From Allohahella sp002354735 (GTDB lineage: Bacteria; Pseudomonadota; Gammaproteobacteria; Pseudomonadales; Oleiphilaceae), in the NCBI RefSeq assembly GCF_047946665.1, contig NZ_CP172312.1:1550001-1614000 (forward strand): a stretch of DNA of 64,000 bases, given 5' to 3'. The translations under genes were made by a program, and so were the position numbers. Positions within the stretch are counted from its first letter, which is position 1. Each line of letters opens with the position of its first letter. Under the pieces are notes generated by a model. That model saw only the letters and a list, made by a program, of their open reading frames with translations, searched no databases and had not been told where the DNA came from. Below are positions 1 to 7,248 of this stretch, piece by piece.

Positions 1-1
1 A

Positions 2-547
2 CGACTGCTGGAAATCAGTGCCACTGATACACTCACGCTACTGAAGAATCGTGGCTATTTCGACAGAGCCTTCCGCTCCAGTTTCGTAGAGGCTTTCCGT
101 TATGCCAGGCCCTTATCCCTGCTCATTGTGGATATCGACCACTTCAAGCGCTTTAACGATGAGCACGGTCACCTCGTAGGCGATGACTGTATCAAGATGG
201 TGGCAGCTTGCCTGCGGGAGATCGTAACCCGTCCGCAGGACCTGGCGGCCCGCTACGGTGGTGAGGAGTTCGTCGTCCTGCTCCCCGACACACCGCTGGA
301 GGGCGCAATGAAAGTGGCAGAAAAAATCAGGGAGCAGATTGAGCAGTCAGACTTCCGTGTGTCATCGAGGACCCTCACTGTCACTGTCAGTATCGGCGTG
401 AATAGCATGACCCCCACTGCGCCGGGAGACAGCCTGACGTTCTTCGCCGAAGCCGATAAAGCGCTTTATGAAGCCAAAGCGCGTGGCCGCAACTGCGTGG
501 TTGCCTGGCAGGAGCAGGACCTGCCGCATCCGCCTACTGGCGGATAA
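2..547 (+). CDS. GGDEF diguanylate cyclase, 3' part only (5' end outside window)
   Basis: The open frame runs in from the left edge and gives 181 C-terminal residues of a diguanylate cyclase, which makes c-di-GMP from two GTP. An intact GGEEF active-site motif is present, preceded by RPQD exactly five residues upstream. That matches the RxxD-x5 product-inhibition I-site, so the enzyme should be active and feedback-inhibited. The start of the GGDEF domain (DTLTLLKNRGYFDRAF) is visible at the very edge, so any sensor or receiver domain lies outside the window. The stop codon lies inside the 3' end of the convergent thioesterase gene (14-bp overlap). It is one of three GGDEF proteins in the first 11 kb. 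Confidence 0.93.
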   Translation, partial: RLLEISATDTLTLLKNRGYFDRAFRSSFVEAFRYARPLSLLIVDIDHFKRFNDEHGHLVGDDCIKMVAACLREIVTRPQDLAARYGGEEFVVLLPDTPLEGAMKVAEKIREQIEQSDFRVSSRTLTVTVSIGVNSMTPTAPGDSLTFFAEADKALYEAKARGRNCVVAWQEQDLPHPPTGG

Positions 548-968
548 GCTGCTGCAAGGCGCGCCTGATTGTCTCAGGTATAGACACGGCTTTTTCATCC
601 GACCTGCTCACAAATACATGCACGAAACTACCGCAAGCACAGGCGGCGGCCTCGCCCTTGCGAAATATCGCCAACTCGTACTCGACCGAGCTGTTGCCAA
701 GCCGGGCGACCCTCAAGCCGACCTCGATCTCATCCGGATAAGCGATGCTCTGGCGATAGCTGCACTTCGAATCAACGACGTAGGCAATGACCGGCCCAGC
801 CTTGATGTCGAGGCCACCCGAATGGATGAGGTAATGATTCACCGCCGTGTCGAAATAGGAATAATAGGTGACATTGTTGACGTGGCCGTACACATCATTA
901 TCCATCCAGCGAGTGGTAATACTGTGAAAACAGGTGTAGTCGGCCCGCGAGGGTACGTGTGCAGTCAT
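534..968 (-). CDS. 4HBT-type acyl-CoA thioesterase
   Basis: A 144-residue single hotdog-fold protein of the 4-hydroxybenzoyl-CoA thioesterase/YbgC group, expected to hydrolyse acyl-CoA thioesters in the cytoplasm. The N-terminal motif RWMDNDVYGHVNN holds the family's catalytic Asp region and the conserved G-H-V-N-N turn. The YRQSIAYPDEIEVGLRV segment is the usual central strand. Its ATG lies only 2 bp after the stop of the upstream iron-dependent alcohol dehydrogenase, so the two form an operon. That suggests a shared role in acyl/aldehyde or short-chain alcohol metabolism, although the substrate is unknown. It overlaps the convergent diguanylate cyclase by 14 bp. Confidence 0.9.
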   Translation of the reverse strand: MTAHVPSRADYTCFHSITTRWMDNDVYGHVNNVTYYSYFDTAVNHYLIHSGGLDIKAGPVIAYVVDSKCSYRQSIAYPDEIEVGLRVARLGNSSVEYELAIFRKGEAAACACGSFVHVFVSRSDEKAVSIPETIRRALQQLIRQ

Positions 969-970
969 AT

Positions 971-2137
971 TCAGTAGGCGCTCCGATAAATGGTAAGGGC
1001 CTCGGCTTCGGACATCTCCCGCGGATTGTTCACAAGCAGACGTTGCTGCAGCATGGCGTCTGCAGCCAGGCGAGGCAGAAAGGACTCGGGGATGTCCAGG
1101 TCACGCAGACGGGTCGGCAGGCCCAGCTCACTGATCAGCTGCTCCAGACCCGAAATCAATAGTTCAGCCCGTTCGCTCGTGCCACCGGTCAGCGGACTTT
1201 GCAGCACTATAGGGGCCAGCTCGCCATAGTGAACGTGGGCAAGACTGCTGTTGAAACGCAGCACATGCGGCAGAACCAGTGAGTTGCTGAGGCCGTGCGG
1301 AATGTGGAAATGTCCGCCCAGCGGATAGGCCAGTGCATGAACCGCGGCCACTGGCGCATTGGCAAAAGCCTGCCCCGCCAGCGTCGCGCCAAGCAGCATC
1401 GCCTGTCTGGCCTCGATGTTCTGCCCATCGCTTACCGCAGCACGGATATTGCCCGCAAGCAGGCGTAGCGCTTCCTTAGCGAGCATATCCGACAGCGGAT
1501 TTTTCCTGATCTTGCTCGTATACGCTTCGATGGCGTGAACCATGGCGTCAACGCCTGTAGCGGCCGTGACATGCGGCGGCAAGCCCAGGGTAAGCTGCGC
1601 GTCCAGTAATGCCACGTCCGGCATTAGCAGTGGAGAAACGATGCCAGACTTGGTCGTCTCGCCTGTCGTCACGATCGCAATTGGCGTCACTTCGGAACCA
1701 GTCCCTGCCGTCGTAGGCACCTGGATGAGTGGCAGTCGCTTACCTTTGGCATTGCCGACACCATAGGTTTCGGGCAAGGATTGTGAGCAACCAGGCGAAG
1801 CCAGCAGCGCCACCAGCTTTGCCACGTCCATCGAGCTGCCACCGCCAAAACCAATCACAGTATCTGTACCGGCTGCACGTGCCTGATCTATGGCAGCGAG
1901 CACCGTCCGTTCGGATGGGTCTGCATCGACCTCACTGAAAACACTGAGTTTCAACGCAGCACGTTCGAAAGCCGGCCGAACCCGCTCAAGCAGGCCGGCT
2001 TTGAGAATGCCACCGTCGGTCACCAGGAAGACGGACGAAGCCTGCCGTTCACGACACAGTTCAGCCAGTTTACTGGCAGCTCCAGGCTCGGTGAGTATGG
2101 TGGGCGTGGTAATGAACTGAAATGACTGCACGGGCAT
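971..2137 (-). CDS. Iron-containing alcohol dehydrogenase
   Basis: A 388-residue type III (Fe-dependent) alcohol dehydrogenase, which interconverts an alcohol and an aldehyde/ketone with NAD(P)H. The dinucleotide-binding motif GFGGGSSMDVAK, the conserved PTTAGTGSEVTP loop and the metal-binding histidines in AVHALAYPLGGHFHIPHG are present, and length is normal for the family. The ATG at 2137 is chosen because GGAGG sits just upstream and the family N-terminus (FQF...PTILTEPGAA) begins here. A reading frame extending to 2287 adds an unlikely 50-residue tail. First gene of a two-gene operon with the thioesterase. Substrate not predictable. Confidence 0.93.
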   Translation of the reverse strand: MPVQSFQFITTPTILTEPGAASKLAELCRERQASSVFLVTDGGILKAGLLERVRPAFERAALKLSVFSEVDADPSERTVLAAIDQARAAGTDTVIGFGGGSSMDVAKLVALLASPGCSQSLPETYGVGNAKGKRLPLIQVPTTAGTGSEVTPIAIVTTGETTKSGIVSPLLMPDVALLDAQLTLGLPPHVTAATGVDAMVHAIEAYTSKIRKNPLSDMLAKEALRLLAGNIRAAVSDGQNIEARQAMLLGATLAGQAFANAPVAAVHALAYPLGGHFHIPHGLSNSLVLPHVLRFNSSLAHVHYGELAPIVLQSPLTGGTSERAELLISGLEQLISELGLPTRLRDLDIPESFLPRLAADAMLQQRLLVNNPREMSEAEALTIYRSAY

Positions 2138-2290
2138 GGCCTCCGTGTTCTGAATGAAACTGAAACATAGCATGGGCCTTGCAATGAATCTCTTCTCAAT
2201 CGGTGTTTCGTGAGCGGACAGCGGCTCACGGGCGTATACCGCTAGGATCATTGCCGACTGTCGGCAGTAGCATTTCAGGGATGACAACTG

Positions 2291-3523
2291 ATGGCGACAA
2301 ACCAGACCAGGGAAAGATTGGACGTTGTGGATGCCATACGTGCACTCGCACTGTTCGGTGTATTGGTTATGAACCTGCGTGACATGGCTGGGCTCGACCT
2401 GCTCTCAGCCGAGGCACTGCTTGCACTCCAGGGACCTGTCGACCGAGCGATAGAGTTTCTCGTAATACTGTTTTTCGATGAAAAATTCCTCTCTATCTTT
2501 TCTTTTCTGTTCGGATTGAGCTTTTTCCTTCTGTTGGAACGAAAGGCTCACCGGCCCGGCTTTATCTTCCTTTACGCCCGACGCTTACTGGCGCTCGCTG
2601 GATTCGGTCTGCTTAACATCGCCTTCCTGTATTGGGGTGACATTCTGCTGATCTACGCGGCCTATGGAACCAGCATGGTCCTACTCGTCCGCTTGCCTCA
2701 GCGCTTCCTGCTTGGGCTGGCGGGCCTGTTCCTTATTGGGGGACCGCTTACACTGGCACTCGCAGGCGTCACGGCCGGTACCGCATCACAGACGCCAGCT
2801 GACTTGCAAGCGCTCCAGCAATTTGGCAGCCCGAGCTTTCTTGCTGGCGTTGAAGAGGGCTGGAATCGATTCTTCTCGACAAGCGGCGGGTCGAACTACA
2901 TCGAAGTGTGGGACCACAGCAATGTCTTTGGCATGCTTGTACTCGGCCTCTGGGCTGGGCGCGCGCGGATTCCGCACCAGATTGGCCGCCATGCCAAAGC
3001 GCTTGGGCGTGCGACCGTTTGCTGCCTGTCGATTGGCTTCGGCATTGAAGTGACGCGGCTGCTCTTACCGAGCACCTCGATTCTCGCCACACTGGGTTTG
3101 ATCGGCCCACCGATACTGGCGATTGGTTATCTGTGTGCGGCTGCACTCTGGCTCAATCGCCCGCGAGCAGCTCGAACCGTTCGCTTATTAGCAGCGCCAG
3201 GCCGACTGGCCCTCACCAATTACCTGGCCTATGGCTTACTGGGACAGATTCTCTTTTATGGATGGGCCTTCGGCTGGATAGGCACTATAGGCTCCGGCCT
3301 GCTCCTCGTCGTCGCTATCATCGCTTACGTGGCATTCCTGCTGCTCAGCCATATCTGGCTGAGCAGCTTCAAAATGGGCCCACTGGAATGGATCTGGCGC
3401 TGCCTGACTTATCTTCGGGTCGAGCCGCTGCGTAAATCTGGAACCGCACCGTCTGACGAGGGTGTGGCACAAATGTCCAGCGCCAGTGCGTCACTGCCAC
3501 CAGGTAATATCCGGGCAAAATAG
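2291..3523 (+). CDS. DUF418 (YeiB-type) integral membrane protein
   Basis: A 410-residue polytopic inner-membrane protein. The N-terminus RLDVVDAIRALALFGVLVMNL is the hallmark of the DUF418/YeiB family, and the family's C-terminal signature region is present (ALTNYLAYGLLGQILFYG and FKMGPLEWIWRCLTYLRVEPLR). About ten hydrophobic segments are visible. The function of YeiB-type proteins is not established, though they resemble membrane acyltransferase-like proteins. The last ~30 residues lie beyond the normal family end and are read antisense to the dipeptidase 3' end (115-bp convergent overlap). The tail may be a recent stop-codon loss. It is divergent from the alcohol dehydrogenase gene. Confidence 0.9.
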   Translation: MATNQTRERLDVVDAIRALALFGVLVMNLRDMAGLDLLSAEALLALQGPVDRAIEFLVILFFDEKFLSIFSFLFGLSFFLLLERKAHRPGFIFLYARRLLALAGFGLLNIAFLYWGDILLIYAAYGTSMVLLVRLPQRFLLGLAGLFLIGGPLTLALAGVTAGTASQTPADLQALQQFGSPSFLAGVEEGWNRFFSTSGGSNYIEVWDHSNVFGMLVLGLWAGRARIPHQIGRHAKALGRATVCCLSIGFGIEVTRLLLPSTSILATLGLIGPPILAIGYLCAAALWLNRPRAARTVRLLAAPGRLALTNYLAYGLLGQILFYGWAFGWIGTIGSGLLLVVAIIAYVAFLLLSHIWLSSFKMGPLEWIWRCLTYLRVEPLRKSGTAPSDEGVAQMSSASASLPPGNIRAK

Positions 3524-4752
3524 CGGCAAACATTGAGGCCCGCGATATTCCTGATTGCTTCATTGCTGAATGGCTGTGGTCGCTGCCGCATGACGGCCGT
3601 CAGCAAAGACAGCTCGCTGACGTCGAAGAAGGGCTGCACCGAACCGTCATAATCAGAACCGAGCGAGACGTGCGCGTCTGCCTCAAGCCCCATCTCCTTC
3701 GCCAGCAGCATGGTGTACTCCATGGCATCTGCGATATGCCAGATGCTCGGACCAACCGCGTACGGCCAGTAACCAATACCTATGATGCCGCCACTCTCGA
3801 GGACCAGCCGGATCTGGTCGTCACTGAGATTACGCGCGGGTCGGCAAGGTTCGACGCACTGCCCTTTCACACCGGTGTGAGACACCATCAAGGGTTTTGA
3901 CAGCAGACGCGCGGCATCCTTCATACCAGCTTCAGACATATGCGCCAGATCGACGGCCATGCCCAAGGCCTCGGCAGCAAGCAGTGCGCGCTCGCCGCGC
4001 TGGGTAAGGCCGTAGCGTTCGCAGCCTTCGCTGGAACCGGCCAGCCCGTTGTCAAAGCGATGGGTGGCCGCAAACTGCCTGACACCAAGGTCGAAGAGCA
4101 TTTTCATGTCTTTCTCTACAGACCCACTGGCAGACTCTGCGCCCACCCAGTGGCCACCTTCGATTCCGAGGATCGCGCCGACCACCTGTTCTCCGTTTCG
4201 CCGATCAATAACGAGCTGTCGCAGATCCTCCGCCGTCAGCAGCAACCGAAGCTCGGTACGACCTTCAGCTCTGGAGCGAGCCGCTGCTTCCTTGAGACGC
4301 TCTATCTGATACACCGCCCGCGCAAGCGCACTGTCGCTCGGCCGCCCCTGCACTGTCGCCAGCACATTTGCTATATCCAGGCGGTCGCCATCCACGCACT
4401 TTTCGGTGCCCTGAAAACGTTCGCGACCAAACGGAAAGGGACTACGGGTAACGATGGTGAACGACTGCAAGGCCACGCTGCCTTCGACCATCCGGGGCAC
4501 ATCGAGGTGTCCCCACAAACCTCTTTCGAGCAGATCGCGATCCCATTTGAGCGTGTCAGCGTGCAGATCAGCAATAAACATCGATCGGTGGAGTGCGAGG
4601 TCAGCCTCCTCCGGGACCGGAGCATCTGGATCAGACGCGATCCGGTTCAGCCACTGATCCAGCTCTTCTGCGCCAAAGAGTTTTATCCCTGCTAGGAAAA
4701 GAAGCACGACGATGAACAGTGGCAGCAGAATCTTCAGTAGCTTTCGAAACAT
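3409..4752 (-). CDS. Membrane dipeptidase (peptidase family M19)
   Basis: A 447-residue M19 'renal dipeptidase' family enzyme, a zinc metallopeptidase cleaving dipeptides, including D-amino-acid-containing ones, probably at the periplasmic face. An N-terminal membrane anchor (FRKLLKILLPLFIVVLLFLAG) is followed by the metal-site motifs HADT, GIEGGHW, DLAHMS, SHTG and GSDYDG in family order. I chose ATG 4752 because the hydrophobic anchor follows at once. A TTG at 4809 would add 19 residues across a 10-bp tandem repeat, and neither start has a strong ribosome-binding site. The C-terminal ~35 residues are encoded antisense to the DUF418 gene. Confidence 0.9.
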   Translation of the reverse strand: MFRKLLKILLPLFIVVLLFLAGIKLFGAEELDQWLNRIASDPDAPVPEEADLALHRSMFIADLHADTLKWDRDLLERGLWGHLDVPRMVEGSVALQSFTIVTRSPFPFGRERFQGTEKCVDGDRLDIANVLATVQGRPSDSALARAVYQIERLKEAAARSRAEGRTELRLLLTAEDLRQLVIDRRNGEQVVGAILGIEGGHWVGAESASGSVEKDMKMLFDLGVRQFAATHRFDNGLAGSSEGCERYGLTQRGERALLAAEALGMAVDLAHMSEAGMKDAARLLSKPLMVSHTGVKGQCVEPCRPARNLSDDQIRLVLESGGIIGIGYWPYAVGPSIWHIADAMEYTMLLAKEMGLEADAHVSLGSDYDGSVQPFFDVSELSLLTAVMRQRPQPFSNEAIRNIAGLNVCRYFARILPGGSDALALDICATPSSDGAVPDLRSGSTRR

Positions 4753-4765
4753 GGCAATCCGGTTG

Positions 4766-4795
4766 GCGGCAGCGGGCGGCAGCGGGCGGTGGCGG
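4766..4795. repeat. Three tandem copies of a 10-bp GC-rich unit
   Basis: The unit GCGGCAGCGG occurs twice exactly and a third time with two changes. It lies between the ATG (4752) and the possible TTG start (4809) of the dipeptidase gene. The unit length is not a multiple of three, so copy-number change would shift frame for any translation beginning upstream. Confidence 0.8.
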
Positions 4796-4868
4796 AGAGT
4801 AGTTTTCAACTTAGCGTTTGCTTCAGAGAAAAGCCAGACTCAAGCCTGCGCTGCGCGAGCCTTCGGCC

Positions 4869-5372
4869 CTATTCAAGGGCAGTCAGCTGCATGCTACCCG
4901 GCTCAGTTTTCAGACGCTTCAGCTTTTCAGCGAAACTCACGACATAGTCAGGCTTGGACACAGGCAGAAAGTACGAGAATTGCTCCGTTTGTGGATCCAG
5001 CGACTGGATGATTCGGGCCTCACTGTCGAGAGCAAAGGTTCGCGGCACATAGTCGCCATCGATATCGTATTGATTGCTGAGTCCAATATTCTTGTCGACA
5101 TCGACCCTGATAAGTACCACGCCATCGAGACTGCTGACCACCGACTCTTCGCGGAAGAGTTTGCCGTAGGCCTTGCAGGTCGGGCACCAGTCAGCATAAA
5201 GCACCAGCATACCCACGCCGCCAGTCTTGTGCAGCTTGTCGACGCCTGCCTGGTAGCTGTGCCATTCGAGCTGCTCATCATTCCAGTTGATGGGCACAAG
5301 CTCGTCGGCCCGACCGGTAACCGAGAGAAAAAGCAGGCAGAGGAAAGGCAATACAATCCGATAATGTTTCAA
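4869..5372 (-). CDS. Periplasmic thioredoxin-fold protein (DsbD C-domain-like)
   Basis: A 167-residue exported protein with a thioredoxin-type active site WCPTCK followed by a cis-proline region (DYVPRTFALD). It resembles stand-alone versions of the DsbD gamma domain and probably works as a periplasmic thiol-disulfide reductase. A Sec signal (RIVLPFLCLLFLSVTGRA) begins immediately after the start I prefer: a TTG at 5372 preceded by GGAG with a 7-nt gap. A GTG at 5450 would give 26 extra residues in front of the signal peptide and lacks a clear ribosome-binding site. It lies upstream of the dipeptidase on the same strand, with a 116-bp gap. Confidence 0.85.
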   Translation of the reverse strand: MKHYRIVLPFLCLLFLSVTGRADELVPINWNDEQLEWHSYQAGVDKLHKTGGVGMLVLYADWCPTCKAYGKLFREESVVSSLDGVVLIRVDVDKNIGLSNQYDIDGDYVPRTFALDSEARIIQSLDPQTEQFSYFLPVSKPDYVVSFAEKLKRLKTEPGSMQLTALE

Positions 5373-5428
5373 AGGTCTCACTCCAAGATCAGTCCGTGTT
5401 TCGAGGGTCGGCAGGCTGTGTGATCTGC

Positions 5429-5446
5429 CCGTCTGAGAAGAGACGG
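5429..5446. other. Short perfect hairpin CCGTCT-N6-AGACGG
   Basis: A 6-bp perfect inverted repeat with a 6-nt loop, in the intergenic region upstream of the thioredoxin-like gene. There is no T-run on either side, so it is not a convincing terminator. It could be an operator or a 5'-UTR stem. Confidence 0.35.
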
Positions 5447-5551
5447 ACACAGGGGATAAATTCCGCTGGATTTTTCACATCATGGCGCGATCAGGAAGTC
5501 GACCTGAGTCACAGTCCTGGTGATTCACCTCGAAGATGCGACTGAAGGCCG

Positions 5552-6829
5552 ATGATTTACCCTTTCCCTGACATTAGGATGGCGCGAACAACAAGCAGGA
5601 CAGGCTGTACCTCCATGACACCATCTCATCGCCTACTCGGCATACTCTCCCTCGTACTCGGCATGTGTTTCCCTCACGCGGCCCACGCTATAGCCGATGG
5701 CACTTATCAGATAGTGGCCAAGCACAGCGACAAGTGCGTCGATGTCTCAGGTGCGTCCGGCAGCAACGGCGCCATTGTCCATCAGTGGCGCTGTCATAGC
5801 GGCGACAATCAGAAATGGCAGGTTTTGGCCAAAGACGGTGGCTACCGCATCCAGGCCGTGCACTCGAGCAAATGCCTCGATGTCAGCGGCGTGTCGACAG
5901 CGGACGGAGCGATGATGCAGCAATGGCGCTGTGGCAGCGGCGCCAACCAGCGCTTCCACATCGAACGACAAAGCGATGGTTCCTATCGCATACGTCCAAT
6001 GCACAGCGGCAAGGTCGTGGAGGTGGGCGCCAGCTCTGCGGCTGACGGTGCGAATGTAAAGCAATGGCGCTGGTGGGGCGGAGACAGTCAGCGCTTTGCC
6101 TTTCGAAAGACCAACACGCCAACGGCTGCAAAGGCAGTTTGGAACGAAAGCTTCGACGGGCTTTCGGCGGGCAGTCGATGGTTCGACGAGCCCTACACTG
6201 AAATAAGAAACGGCTGTGGCGTGAATGGCAGCAAGTGCGTGCGCATGACTTATGTGAGATCGAGCGTCGGCAGCCCACGCATCGTTGCGGAAAAGAGCCT
6301 CCCACCTGCTCGGGAATACACGCTCAACTATGACGTCATGTTCGAAAACGGCTTTGAATTTATCAAGGGCGGCAAGCTTCCGGGTTTGGGACCAAACAGG
6401 CCAACCGCAGGCTGTGCGCCCATCGTGGATGATGGCTGGAGTGCCCGTGTCATGTGGCGCAGGGACGGCGAACCCGTAATCTATTCATATCATCAGAATC
6501 GGGCCAAGCGCTGCGGGGATGATTTCCATTCCTCCGTACAGTTTCAGACTGGCCGATACCAGGCTATTTCATTGCATGTAAAGGTCAATGATCCCTGGAG
6601 CGCCAATGGCCTTATTGATCTATATATCGACGGTCGGAAAGTGGCCTCGCATCAGAACGTCCAGTTGCGCGAGGTCGGCGGTAGTCAGACGGAGATCACG
6701 AAGTTCCTGCTGGCTACCTTCTTTGGTGGCTCTGACTGGTCCTGGGCACCGCCAAGGACCGTGTACGCCCGCTTCGACAACTTTGCGGTGTACCCGGGCC
6801 TGCGAGTGCGTGGTGCTCCGGGCCGCTGA
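5552..6829 (+). CDS. Secreted ricin-type lectin (CBM13) + polysaccharide lyase 14-like protein
   Basis: A 425-residue exported protein. The signal peptide ends near FPHAAHA. A ricin B-type beta-trefoil follows (about residues 48-185) with three ~45-residue repeats. Each repeat carries a CVDVSG/CLDVSG-like start and a QW-like end (NQKWQV, NQRFHI, SQRFAF). Residues ~195-420 match the PL14/alginate-lyase-like jelly roll, including the FIKGGKLPGLG motif and GWSARVMWR. Expected role: binding and cleaving an extracellular uronic-acid-rich polysaccharide. Later ATGs at 5579 and 5615 also leave a complete signal peptide, and none of the three starts has a good ribosome-binding site. Transcribed alone. 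Confidence 0.85.
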   Translation: MIYPFPDIRMARTTSRTGCTSMTPSHRLLGILSLVLGMCFPHAAHAIADGTYQIVAKHSDKCVDVSGASGSNGAIVHQWRCHSGDNQKWQVLAKDGGYRIQAVHSSKCLDVSGVSTADGAMMQQWRCGSGANQRFHIERQSDGSYRIRPMHSGKVVEVGASSAADGANVKQWRWWGGDSQRFAFRKTNTPTAAKAVWNESFDGLSAGSRWFDEPYTEIRNGCGVNGSKCVRMTYVRSSVGSPRIVAEKSLPPAREYTLNYDVMFENGFEFIKGGKLPGLGPNRPTAGCAPIVDDGWSARVMWRRDGEPVIYSYHQNRAKRCGDDFHSSVQFQTGRYQAISLHVKVNDPWSANGLIDLYIDGRKVASHQNVQLREVGGSQTEITKFLLATFFGGSDWSWAPPRTVYARFDNFAVYPGLRVRGAPGR

Positions 6830-6880
6830 CCCTGGCGAACAGCCACTCAATCGCCCCACCATGGCTGCTCGGCCACGTCG

Positions 6881-7183
6881 CTAGTGAACGACGGCCAACA
6901 CTTCATCCCAGCCTACTGGTTCATCGAAGCGGGTCGGTCGAGGACCGTCGAAGGTCACTGGCAGCACAGTGAGATCACTGGCATCGCTGAGGTCAAAACG
7001 ACGCCAGCCCGGTACATCGCCAGACTCACTGAACCCTGCCAGCTGATAGGACAGCAGCTGATGCCGGCCGTCGAAGACGCCCAGCACTTGCGGCTCGACG
7101 AGACGAAAACCGCCGTGGTATTTCAGTTGTAGTAAATGCCGGTTGTCGATGGCGTGTTTCAGCGCCTGTATATTTGGTGCCAT
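6881..7183 (-). CDS. Small WYL-domain-like protein
   Basis: A 100-residue protein made only of a WYL-like fold (LKHAIDNRHLLQLKYHGGFRLVEPQVLG ... GWRRFDLSDASDL), without the helix-turn-helix normally found in WYL transcription factors. WYL domains bind ligands or nucleic acid, so a stand-alone one may be a sensor or accessory subunit. The ATG at 7183 is preceded by GGA at suitable distance. A longer frame would need a TTG at 7222. It lies 65 bp downstream of the GGDEF-EAL gene on the same strand and may be the last gene of the wsp transcript. Function unknown. Confidence 0.75.
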   Translation of the reverse strand: MAPNIQALKHAIDNRHLLQLKYHGGFRLVEPQVLGVFDGRHQLLSYQLAGFSESGDVPGWRRFDLSDASDLTVLPVTFDGPRPTRFDEPVGWDEVLAVVH

Positions 7184-7248
7184 AATTGCGTCCAAGCATC
7201 CTTGTTCCGTGGGATTTCCCAACGGTACGGCCAGGCGCAGACGGAAGA

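Noticed and set aside
7209..7228. Imperfect hairpin (CCGT-GGG ... CCC-ACGG) as terminator of the wsp extension
   Set aside because: The stem has a bulge and no T-run follows on either strand.
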